In this document: positions 7,387-15,000 of the stretch, in pieces | How positions within the stretch are numbered: the stretch's first letter is position 1 | Layout: the number at the start of each line of letters is the position of its first letter | From: 2-02-FULL-66-14 sp037443705 | GTDB lineage: Bacteria > Pseudomonadota > Gammaproteobacteria > Burkholderiales > SG8-39 | Length of the DNA: 28,628 bases | Reading direction: 5' to 3' | Assembly (NCBI GenBank): GCA_037443705.1 | Contig: JBBINV010000046.1 | Location: forward strand, 1 to 28,628 | Notes under the pieces: model-generated | The model's input: only the letters and a program-made list of their open reading frames with translations | The model's database searches: none | Told to the model about the DNA's origin: nothing | Position numbers and translations under genes: made by a program

Positions 7387-8547
7387 TCATCGCGTGGCGG
7401 CCTCGGCCAGCGTCATCCGGAGACGCTCCTCCGGGGGCATCGACTCGATCACGAACGCCCTGAAGACCTCCTCCAGACGCAGCTCGTGCGCATCACGCGC
7501 GAGCAGCCATCCCTCGCCCGAGGCGCGCGCCACCCAGGCGCGGGTCTCCATGCGCTCGAGGAGCCGCTCGCACCGATCGGGCGCGAGGCGCGTCTCCAGC
7601 GCCATCTGGGACACCGGCAGCACGCGCCCGGCGCGCTGCGCGCCCGCGAGCCGCGCAAGGAGCTCGAGCGCCTCGTGGAACTGCTGTCCCGCGGGGCGGC
7701 CGCGCCGGTCCGGCGCGCGGTAGCCGGGGATCATCGCGGTGACGGTAGCGCCGAAGAGCACCACCACCCACGAGAGGTACAGCCACACGAGGAAGATCGG
7801 GATCGTGGCGAACGCGCCGTAAACGAGACGGTACGTAGGGAAGCGCGTCACGTAGAGCGCGAAGCCGCGCTGCATCACCTCGAACGCGATGCCCGCGAGG
7901 AACCCGCCGATCAGCGCGTGGCGCAGCTTCACGCGCCGGTTGGGCACGATCAGGTACACGAGCGTGGTCGCGGTGCCGGTGAGCAGCACCGGCATCACGC
8001 GAATCAGCACCTCGCCCACGAGCGGCAGGCCCTTCGCCAGGCCGAGCGAAGCCGAGACCACATACGAGGTCATCGAGATGCTCGCGCCGATCAGCACCGG
8101 CCCGAGCGTCAGCACCGCCCAGTACATGAGCAGCTGCTGCACCAGGGGCCGCGGGCGCGAGACGCGGAAGATGCGGTTGAGCGCCGTATCGATGGTCAGC
8201 ATCAGCATCACCGCGGTCGCGGCGAGGAACGCGATCCCGACCGCGGTGAGGCGCGCGGCGGCGGCCGCGAACTGGCTCACGTAGCTCGCCACCGACTTGG
8301 CGATCGCACCGGGGAGCACGTTCTTCGAGACCCACGCCTCGATGCTGCCGGTCACCTCGCCGAATACGGGAAACGCGGTCGCCACCGCGAGCGCCACAGT
8401 GACGAGCGGCACGAGCGAAAGGAGCGTGGTGTAGGCGAGGCTCCCCGCGACCTGAAGGCACCGGTCCTCGTCGAAGCGCTCCCAGGCGGCGCGCAGGAAG
8501 GAGGCGAGCTCGCTGAAGTTCCTCGGCAGCGCTTCGGACAGGGGCAT
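7387..8547 (-). CDS. yihY: YihY/BrkB family inner-membrane protein
   Basis: A multi-pass inner-membrane protein of unknown biochemical role; relatives were once misnamed ribonuclease BN and one is linked to serum resistance (BrkB). The 386-residue protein has about six membrane segments in residues 30-280. Characteristic stretches are CLQVAGSLAYTTLLSLVPL, the LPLVGEVLIRVMPVLLT helix and VYGAFATIPIFLVWLYLSWV, which is the strongest family signature. A C-terminal soluble part of about 100 residues (after PAGQQFHEALELLARL) looks like a winged-helix-type extension seen in longer members. The start is the ATG complementary to 8545-8547. It diverges from the wrbA-like gene with a 29-base gap that must hold both promoters. 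Confidence 0.9.
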   Translation of the reverse strand: MPLSEALPRNFSELASFLRAAWERFDEDRCLQVAGSLAYTTLLSLVPLVTVALAVATAFPVFGEVTGSIEAWVSKNVLPGAIAKSVASYVSQFAAAAARLTAVGIAFLAATAVMLMLTIDTALNRIFRVSRPRPLVQQLLMYWAVLTLGPVLIGASISMTSYVVSASLGLAKGLPLVGEVLIRVMPVLLTGTATTLVYLIVPNRRVKLRHALIGGFLAGIAFEVMQRGFALYVTRFPTYRLVYGAFATIPIFLVWLYLSWVVVLFGATVTAMIPGYRAPDRRGRPAGQQFHEALELLARLAGAQRAGRVLPVSQMALETRLAPDRCERLLERMETRAWVARASGEGWLLARDAHELRLEEVFRAFVIESMPPEERLRMTLAEAATR

Positions 8548-8561
8548 CGCGGCCCTATGAT
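8533..8561 (+). promoter_or_regulatory. Candidate sigma70 promoter for the wrbA-like gene
   Basis: TATGAT at 8556-8561 matches five of six -10 positions; a weak -35 (TTCGGA, 8533-8538) lies 17 bases upstream, inside yihY. A start near 8568 would leave a leader of about 9 bases before the ATG at 8577. This was judged by eye. Confidence 0.4.
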
Positions 8562-8576
8562 ACAGTCGTCCGCCCG

Positions 8577-9170
8577 ATGGCCGAGATTCTGGTCCTCTAC
8601 TACAGCGTGGGCGGCTCGGTGCGGCGCATGGCCGAGCTGATCGCGGACGGAGTGGAGCGTATCGCCGGCGCGCGGGCGAAGCTTCGCACGGTGCCGCGCG
8701 TGGCGCCGGTGACGCAGGTCGCGGAGCCGCCGGTGCCGGTCGCGGGCGCGCCCTACTGCGAGCTTAAGGACCTCGAAACCTGCGCCGGGCTCGCGCTCGG
8801 CAGCCCCACCCGGTTCGGCAACATGGCGGCGCCGCTGAAGAGCTTCCTCGACGGCACCTCGCCCCTGTGGCTCTCGGGCGCGCTCGCCGGAAAGCCCGCG
8901 TGCGTGTTCACTTCCACCGCGAGCCTGCACGGCGGGCAGGAAGCGACGCTCCTCTCGATGATGCTGCCGCTCCTGCACCACGGCATGGTGATCCTGGGGC
9001 TTCCCTACACCCACGCGGAGATCAACGCCACGCGCTCCGGCGGCACGCCCTACGGGCCGAGCCACTTCGCCGGCGTCGCCGACGACGAGCCCGTGACCGA
9101 GCCCGAGCGGGCGCTCTGCATCGCGCAAGGCCGCCGATTGGCCGAGATTGCGCTCAGATTGAAGCGGTAG
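8577..9170 (+). CDS. wrbA: WrbA-like NAD(P)H:quinone oxidoreductase (flavodoxin fold)
   Basis: WrbA proteins are FMN-dependent enzymes that reduce quinones by two electrons and so avoid semiquinone radicals. The 197-residue protein begins MAEILVLYYSVGGSVRRMAE, the phosphate loop of flavodoxin-like proteins. The FMN-binding GSPTRFGNMAAPLKSFLDG follows at about residue 80. The family-specific STASLHGGQEATLLSM lies near residue 115, and GTPYGPSHFAG near 158. These match WrbA closely, and the length is that of the family (about 198). The gene is monocistronic: it diverges from yihY and its last 17 bases overlap the 3' end of the SpeD-like gene on the minus strand. Confidence 0.92.
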   Translation: MAEILVLYYSVGGSVRRMAELIADGVERIAGARAKLRTVPRVAPVTQVAEPPVPVAGAPYCELKDLETCAGLALGSPTRFGNMAAPLKSFLDGTSPLWLSGALAGKPACVFTSTASLHGGQEATLLSMMLPLLHHGMVILGLPYTHAEINATRSGGTPYGPSHFAGVADDEPVTEPERALCIAQGRRLAEIALRLKR

Positions 9171-9510
9171 CGGTTTCCGCGATCCCGAAATGCCTCTTCG
9201 TGTAGGCGATCGCGGCTTCCTCGTCGAATCGCTTGCACGAATAGACGAGGACCGATACGAAGCGGCGCGCGCTCCAGTAGTAGGCCGAGATGCCGGAATC
9301 CACGAGCGGCAGGAACGCGTCGAACCCCTGGTTCGCGGCGCTACCCTCGCCGCCGGGCGAGAAGATCGCGGGCGCGCCGTAGGCGCGCAAGCCCAGGTGC
9401 GCCGCGACGCCCGTGAGGTAGGCCGAGAGCGATTCGCGCGTCACTTCGATCGTGGTGTAGCCTTCGATCAGAAAACGCTGACGGAAGATTTCAGGTGCAA
9501 GGTTTTTCAT
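9154..9510 (-). CDS. SpeD-like protein (AdoMet decarboxylase fold) with altered processing residues
   Basis: The 118-residue protein resembles prokaryotic S-adenosylmethionine decarboxylase, which supplies the aminopropyl group for spermidine. Seen here are FSPGGEG (50-56), LVDSGISAYYW (69-79) and VLVYSCKRFD (87-96). They line up with the FxPxGVSG, ESHLTIHxxPE and VYTCG segments of SpeD. The serine that becomes the pyruvoyl group is kept (S72) and so is the catalytic cysteine (C92). However, the preceding Glu is Asp, the first motif His is Gly73, and the processing His is Tyr77. It may not self-cleave, so a different reaction or a binding role is possible. No speE-like gene is nearby. Its start overlaps the divergent DUF2069 gene. 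Confidence 0.72.
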   Translation of the reverse strand: MKNLAPEIFRQRFLIEGYTTIEVTRESLSAYLTGVAAHLGLRAYGAPAIFSPGGEGSAANQGFDAFLPLVDSGISAYYWSARRFVSVLVYSCKRFDEEAAIAYTKRHFGIAETATASI

Positions 9511-9845
9511 GGCAGCGACTTTCCCGCCTTACGGCCACATTGGCCCTTCTGTCCCTTCTTGCCCTGTGTCTCGCCTGGGAGCTGTGGCTCGCGCCGCTGC
9601 GTCCCGGCGGCTCGTATCTCGCGCTCAAGGCCGCGCCGCTCGCGCTGCCGCTTCCCGGCATTCTCTCCGGCCGGCGCTACACCTGCCAGTGGTCGAGCAT
9701 GCTCGCGCTCGCGTATTTTGCCGAAGGCGTGGTGCGCGCGTGGTCCGAGCACGGTCCGTCGCAGGGCCTCGCGGCCGCGGAGATCGTCCTCAGCCTCGTC
9801 TTTTTCGCGGCTGCGGTGGCGTACGCGCGGCTGACTCGCACCTAG
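9495..9845 (+). CDS. DUF2069 family membrane protein
   Basis: A small predicted inner-membrane protein of 116 residues with no known function. It has hydrophobic segments at about residues 15-32, 45-56, 65-78 and 90-112. The family-typical stretch CLAWELWLAPLRPGGSYLAL and the later RRYTCQWSSMLALAYFAEG followed by VVRA identify it. The proposed GTG start at 9495 has GGAAG at 9483-9487, 7 bases upstream; a TTG at 9540 is possible but would remove the basic residues before the first helix. If the GTG is right, its first 16 bases overlap the first codons of the SpeD-like gene on the other strand. Its TAG shares the CTAG at 9842-9845 with the convergent DUF4124 gene. In betaproteobacteria this family is often next to a WrbA gene, as here. 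Confidence 0.85.
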   Translation: MQGFSWQRLSRLTATLALLSLLALCLAWELWLAPLRPGGSYLALKAAPLALPLPGILSGRRYTCQWSSMLALAYFAEGVVRAWSEHGPSQGLAAAEIVLSLVFFAAAVAYARLTRT

Positions 9846-10276
9846 GGACAGCCGCGCAGCTCGGTCTGCACCGCCTCGATCCGGCGCGTGCGCTCGGCGT
9901 CCTCGAGGTACACGCGCTCGCCCTTGGCGTTGACCGAGAAGATGCGCCCGGCATGGCTCAGCCGCGCGTACTCGTTTCGGAGCTGCGTGCAGCGCCGCGC
10001 GAGCGCCGTGGCGTCCTTCTGCTCCGCGCGCTCCTGCTCGATGCGCCGGCGCCGGAAATCGCGCTCCTGCTGCTGCACGTCCCGCGCGCCAGGCTGCACC
10101 TGGCCGCCCGCGGGCGGAATCGGTCGGATGTCCACCTCCCCGCCCTTGCAGCCCGGCCGCGGCTTGTCGGTGTAGTGCGTCACGCCGCGCTCGTCCACGC
10201 ACTTGTGCATCTGGGAATGGGCAAGAGTGGAAACGAGAAGCGCCGCCGCCCCGGCCACAAGCACTGACGCCCTCAT
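9842..10276 (-). CDS. Exported DUF4124-domain protein
   Basis: A 144-residue predicted periplasmic protein. The signal peptide (MRASVLVAGAAALLVSTLAHS, cleavage likely after AHS at residue 21) is followed by a short DUF4124 domain: KCVDERGVTHYTDKPRPGC, with the typical aromatic/Tyr-Thr-Asp-Lys-Pro core and two cysteines. The rest is charged and probably helical (QQQERDFRRRRIEQERAEQK, then RRCTQLRNEYARL), ending ELRGCP. The function of DUF4124 is not known; such domains are common in small exported proteins of proteobacteria. It lies 13 bases downstream of leuA on the same strand and may be co-transcribed, although no metabolic link is evident. Its stop codon shares the CTAG with the convergent DUF2069 gene. 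Confidence 0.88.
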   Translation of the reverse strand: MRASVLVAGAAALLVSTLAHSQMHKCVDERGVTHYTDKPRPGCKGGEVDIRPIPPAGGQVQPGARDVQQQERDFRRRRIEQERAEQKDATALARRCTQLRNEYARLSHAGRIFSVNAKGERVYLEDAERTRRIEAVQTELRGCP

Positions 10277-10289
10277 GTTCCCGACCCCC

Positions 10290-11837
10290 CTAGAGCTGAT
10301 GCTGCGGGTTCAGGCGCTCCACCTTGCTCGTGAGACGGTTGAGCGCGTTCACGTACGCCTTGGCCGAGGCGACCACGATGTCGGTGTCGGCGCCCACCCC
10401 GTTCACTACGCGCCCGCCTTTCGCGAGCCGCACCGTCACCTCGCCCTGCGATTCGGTGCCGGTGGTGACCGCGTTCACCGAGTAGAGCAGGAGCTCGGCG
10501 CCGCTCTTCGCGAGCTTCTCGATCGCCTTGAAGGTGGCGTCCACGGGCCCGTCGCCCTCGGACTCCGTCTTCTTCTCCAGCTGGTTCTCCTTCAGAACCA
10601 CCTTCGCGTGCGGCCGTTCCCCCGTCCCGCTCGCCTGGCTCATGTGCACGAGCTGCCAGGTCTCGCCGGTGCGCGCGGCGCCTTCGTCGGAAACCAGCGT
10701 GTAGAGATCCTCGTCGAAGATCTCGGCCTTCTTGTCCGCGAGGTCCTTGAAGCGCTGGAACGCCTTGTTGACCGCGTCCTCGCTCTCGAGTTCGATGCCG
10801 AGCTCCTTCAGGCGCTGGCGGAACGCGGTCCGGCCCGAGAGCTTGCCGAGCACGATCTTGTTGGTCGTCCAGCCCACGTCCTCGGCGGTCATGATCTCGT
10901 AGGTCTGGCGCGCCTTGATCACGCCGTCCTGGTGGATGCCCGAGGCGTGCGCAAACGCGTTCGCGCCGACCACCGCCTTGTTCGGCTGTACGACGAACCC
11001 CGTGATCTGCGAGACCAGGCGCGAGGTCGGGACGATCTGCGTCGTGTCGATCCGGGTTTGCAGGTGAAAGAAGTCATTTCGCGTGCGCACGGCCATGACG
11101 ACCTCCTCGAGCGAGGTGTTGCCGGCGCGCTCGCCCAGGCCGTTGATCGTGCACTCGATCTGGCGCGCCCCGCCCACCGTCACCGCGGCGAGCGAGTTCG
11201 CGACCGCCATGCCGAGGTCGTTGTGGCAGTGCACGCTCCAGACCGCCTTGTCCGAGTTCGGCACCTTTTCCCTGATCTTCCTTATGAACTCCCCGAACTG
11301 CTGCGGCACCGCGTAGCCCACCGTGTCCGGAATGTTGATGGTAGTGGCGCCCTCCTTGATCACCGCCTCGAGCACGCGGCAGAGGAAATCGAGCTCAGAG
11401 CGGCTCCCGTCCTCGGGCGAAAACTCCACGTCGGGGCACGCGTTCTTCGCGTAGCGCACCGCGAGCTTCGCCTGCTCGAGCACCTGCTCCGGGCTCATGC
11501 GGAGCTTCTTCTCCATGTGGATCGGGCTCGTCGCGATGAACGTGTGCACGCGCCAGGACTTCGCGCCCTTGAGGGCGTCGATGCCGCGCTGGATGTCGCG
11601 GTCGTTCGCGCGGCAAAGCCCCGCCACGGTGGAGTCCTTCACGACGTTGGCGATCGCGCGCACCGCCTCGAAGTCGCCGTTGGAGGAAGCCGGGAAGCCC
11701 GCCTCGATCACGTCGACGCGCATGCGCTCCAGCGCGCGCGCGATGCGCAGCTTCTCCTCCCGGGTCATCGAGGCGCCGGGCGACTGCTCGCCGTCGCGCA
11801 TGGTGGTGTCGAAAATGATCAGCTGGTCCGTCTTCAT
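10290..11837 (-). CDS. leuA: 2-isopropylmalate synthase LeuA
   Basis: LeuA condenses acetyl-CoA with 2-oxoisovalerate, the first committed step of leucine synthesis. The 515-residue protein begins MKTDQLIIFDTTMRDGEQSP, the TIM-barrel signature with metal ligand and catalytic arginine. It has HCHNDLGMAVANSL (metal-binding histidines) and GLGERAGNTSLEEVVM. The C-terminal regulatory domain, which mediates leucine feedback, covers roughly residues 390-515. Length is standard. GAGGAG lies 6 bases before the ATG (minus strand). The leader of about 168 bases holds a candidate promoter and a leucine-rich short ORF. Compared with the usual betaproteobacterial arrangement, leuA is separated from ilvBHC-psd-pssA by nnrS and the giant RTX gene. 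Confidence 0.97.
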   Translation of the reverse strand: MKTDQLIIFDTTMRDGEQSPGASMTREEKLRIARALERMRVDVIEAGFPASSNGDFEAVRAIANVVKDSTVAGLCRANDRDIQRGIDALKGAKSWRVHTFIATSPIHMEKKLRMSPEQVLEQAKLAVRYAKNACPDVEFSPEDGSRSELDFLCRVLEAVIKEGATTINIPDTVGYAVPQQFGEFIRKIREKVPNSDKAVWSVHCHNDLGMAVANSLAAVTVGGARQIECTINGLGERAGNTSLEEVVMAVRTRNDFFHLQTRIDTTQIVPTSRLVSQITGFVVQPNKAVVGANAFAHASGIHQDGVIKARQTYEIMTAEDVGWTTNKIVLGKLSGRTAFRQRLKELGIELESEDAVNKAFQRFKDLADKKAEIFDEDLYTLVSDEGAARTGETWQLVHMSQASGTGERPHAKVVLKENQLEKKTESEGDGPVDATFKAIEKLAKSGAELLLYSVNAVTTGTESQGEVTVRLAKGGRVVNGVGADTDIVVASAKAYVNALNRLTSKVERLNPQHQL

Positions 11838-11915
11838 CTGCCGCTCCTCGTGGGAATGCGAAAAGTCCTTGCCGCCGGGTGGGCGGTCAGGGGTGATGCC
11901 GAATTGTGGGATGGA

Positions 11916-12005
11916 TTATGTGCGCGCGGGGCGCAGCAGCAGGCCAGCCAGCAGAAGCAGGCTGGTGAGCGTCGCAATGAGAAGTGCGTACGCGGTCGAC
12001 ATCAT
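11916..12005 (-). CDS. Leucine-rich 29-codon ORF in the leuA leader
   Basis: The ORF begins ATG ATG at 12005 and ends TAA at 11916-11918. The peptide MMSTAYALLIATLTSLLLLA is followed by GLLLRPART; ten of its 29 residues are leucine, including runs of four and three. It lies between the candidate promoter and leuA, the position of a leucine leader peptide. An RNA hairpin CCAGCC/GGCTGG would form within the leucine codons, and CCGCC/GGCGG further on. There is no clear U-tract terminator before leuA, so classical attenuation is not proven. No Shine-Dalgarno site fits in front of it if transcription starts at the predicted point. It could also be a small membrane protein or chance. Confidence 0.35.
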   Translation of the reverse strand: MMSTAYALLIATLTSLLLLAGLLLRPART

Positions 12006-12011
12006 GGGTGG

Positions 12012-12040
12012 ACTATAGCGGCTCGCCGCGGGGGCCGCAA
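12012..12040 (-). promoter_or_regulatory. leuA: Sigma70-type promoter of leuA
   Basis: On the minus strand, TTGCGG (12035-12040) and TATAGT (12012-12017) are separated by exactly 17 bases. The start of transcription would fall at about 12005, giving a leuA leader of about 168 bases. Both hexamers match four or five consensus positions, which is notable in such GC-rich sequence. The promoter lies between the 3' end of the giant gene and leuA, so leuA can be expressed independently of the upstream block. Confidence 0.6.
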
Positions 12041-12057
12041 GTGCCCCCCAGGGATCC

Positions 12058-15000
12058 TCATCCGAGGGTGAAATCGCCGACGTTCGACGCCGCGTCGAGC
12101 ACGCCGAGCAGCGTGAGCTCGGCCGCCTGCACGCCCGCGGTGCCGTTCGTCTCCTGGTAGTAATAGAAGCCCGCCGCCTTGTCGCTGTTGACCACGATCA
12201 GGCCGTCGTCGCCGACTTCGGCGACCACGCCGATCTTGTTGATCGTCGGGAGGATCCGGCCGAAGGGCGCGCCCGTGGTCGGGTCATTGGCGTAGAACAC
12301 CGCCTCGCCCTTGAGCTTGGAGGTGGAAGCGGAGATGAACAGCGCCTCGTGCAGCTCGTGGAAATCGGCCTTGGCGTTGCTGATGAACTGAAGCGAGTTG
12401 TTGTTGGTGACGTCGTCGAGGTCGAAACGCTCGCCGGGGAAATTGAACGTGTCCGCGAAGACGATCTTGTCCTTGCCCGTCTCGAAGTGCACGATCTTGT
12501 CGCGGCTCACCGCGGCCGCACCCGCGCCCCAGCCGTCGAGCGGGCTCGAGTAGAACGCGCGGTCGGCGACGCCGTCGGCCACGAGCTTGCCCTCGGCGTC
12601 GAGCTTCGAACCGAGGTCGATCGTGTCGGACCCGGCGAAGCCCGTGATCGTGTCCTGCTGCGCGCTGCCGACGATGAGGTTCGGCAGGTTGTTGCCGGTG
12701 ACCTCGCCGCCGAAGCCCTGGAGCTTCGAGAGGTCTACGTGCTGGAAGTCGGACTGGACCTCGGAGTCGGCGGCCGCGCCGTCCACCTGGTCGCTCCCGG
12801 GCGCGGCAGAAAGATCGATGATGACCGGCACGGACGCAAGCGTCCCGGTGAGCACCAGGAGGTCTCCCTCGGCGCCCGCGCCCGCGTCGATCGCGTCGAA
12901 GACGCCGACGTCCATCTCGATCGTGTCCGCGCCCGCGCCGCCTGCGATCGTGTCGAGCTGCGCGCTGCCCACGATGCGGTTGGCCGCCGACGAGCCGGTG
13001 ACGTCGACCGCGAAATCCTGCATCGCCGAGGCGTCGAGATGGGAGAAGTCGCTCTGCACGCCCGCGAGGCCGGCGACCTGGTCCGCGCCGTTGGCGACGA
13101 CCGAAAGATCGACGGCGACGTCCGCGGCAGCGGTCCCGGTCAGCACGAGCATGTTGCCCTCGGAGACGACCCCGCCGTCGAGCGAATCGGCGCCGCCGCC
13201 TACGTCGAACGAAAGGGTGTCGTTGCCGAGGCCCCCGGAGATCGTGTCGGCGAGCGCCGTGCCGAGGATCTTGTTGCCCGCCGCCGATCCGGTGACCACG
13301 ACGGCGCCGCCCGTCATCGCGGACGCGTCGAGGTGCGTGAAGTCGCTCTGAATCCCCGGGTACTCTGGAAGCTGGTCCGCGTTCGACGCCACGACGCTCA
13401 GGTTGACCGTCACGTTCCTGCCCGCCGCCCCTTCGAGCACGAGCGTGTTGCCCTCGGCCACCGCGCCGCCGTCGAGGATGTCCACGCCCGAGACGTCGAA
13501 CACGAGCACGTCGTTGCCCTTGCCGCCGATCAGGGTGTCGTTGCCCGAGCCGCCGTCCATCGTCAGCGCGCCGGTCTGGAGCGCGGCGTTGAGGTTGAGG
13601 CCGACCGAGCCGATGATCTCCACGACTTCGATGCCCTTCATCGCGGTGGGCGTGAGGTTGACGACGGCACTCGTGGATGCGCCGCTCGGCGTGAAGCGCA
13701 GCGTGTCGTTGCCCTTGCCGCCGTCGATCAGCTCGCCCGCTGCGAAATGCGTGTTCTCCAGCACGATGAACACGTCGTCCAGGTCGTTGCCGATCAGCTT
13801 GTTGGCCTGCGCGCTCCCGGTGATCCGGAACCGGATGCCCTCGAGCGCCGAGAAATCGAGGTGCGTGATCGCCTGGAACGCCATCGAGTCGTCGGCGCCG
13901 TCGAATTCGACCGACTGGTCGGCCGGGTCGCTCAGGTCCCAGACCCAGAGCTTCGCCGGATCGCTCGTGTCCTCGCCCGCGACCACGAGCGTGTTGCCGC
14001 CCGCATCCGCGATGTCGCCACCGTCCACGACGGGGTCGCGGTCGACGGACTCGAACGGCATGTGGATCACGTCCGCGCCGCCGCCGCCGTCGATCGTGTC
14101 GAGGCCCTTGTTGCCGTAGATCGTGTCATTGCCCGCCCCGCCGTAAAGCGAGTTCGTCCCGTCGTTGCCGCGGATCGTCAGGTTGTTCCCCGTGGGAACG
14201 GCCGACGCGTCGATGTGGATCGCCTCGATGCCCGTGGCGGCGCCCTCGTCGTTCAGGATCTCGATCACCTCGAGCCCGCCGGTCATGCTGGTCAGCGTGA
14301 GCACCTCGTCGTTGGTGAGCGAGACGAAGTGCACGGTGTCCGTGCCCGCGCCGCCGTTGAGGCTCTCCGCCGCGCCGAGATCAGCCTGCGCTTCGAACAC
14401 GAACACGTCGTTCCCCGCGCCGGCGTTCAGCGAGTCGTCGCCGCCGTTGCCGAGGATCGTGTCGCCCTGCGCGCTGCCGGTGACGACGTTGTTCCCGTCG
14501 TTCCCGATCAGCTTCTTCGCGGTCACTCCCGCGCTGGCGGCGCTGATGTTGAGCGCGGTCGTGCCGTCGGTGCTGCCGTTCATGTCCTTGATCGCGAGGA
14601 TCTCGAAGCTCCTCGCCGCCGCCGTGATCGTGAACGTGCCGGAGGTCCCCACGAACCAGATCTCGTCGTTCCCGCCCCCGCCGTCGATCGTGTCGTTGGT
14701 GTACTCGGCCTGCGTGCGGTAAAGGAACGCGTCGTTCTGCGGGCTGCCGGTGATCTTGTGCGCGTACGTGGGGGCGCCGATGACCTCGATCCCCTTCAGC
14801 TCCGCGCCGTCCCCGGTGGCGAGCATGCCGCTCGCGTCGAGGTGATGGAGATTGATCTGCGCCGGCGAATCGGCGACGCCGTTGATCTTCGTGACCTCGT
14901 CGGTCGTGCTGCCGAGGTCGATCTCCACGACACCGGCGTGCTCGTGCAGGATCGTCCCCGAGGTCTTCGTGACGAGATAAAGCGTGTTGACGCCCGTGCC

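Noticed and set aside
11838..11900. A possible intrinsic terminator (attenuator) just ahead of leuA
   Set aside because: The CCGCC/GGCGG stem is only 5 bp and the nearest T-run (four T) lies several bases beyond it, so a terminator cannot be claimed.
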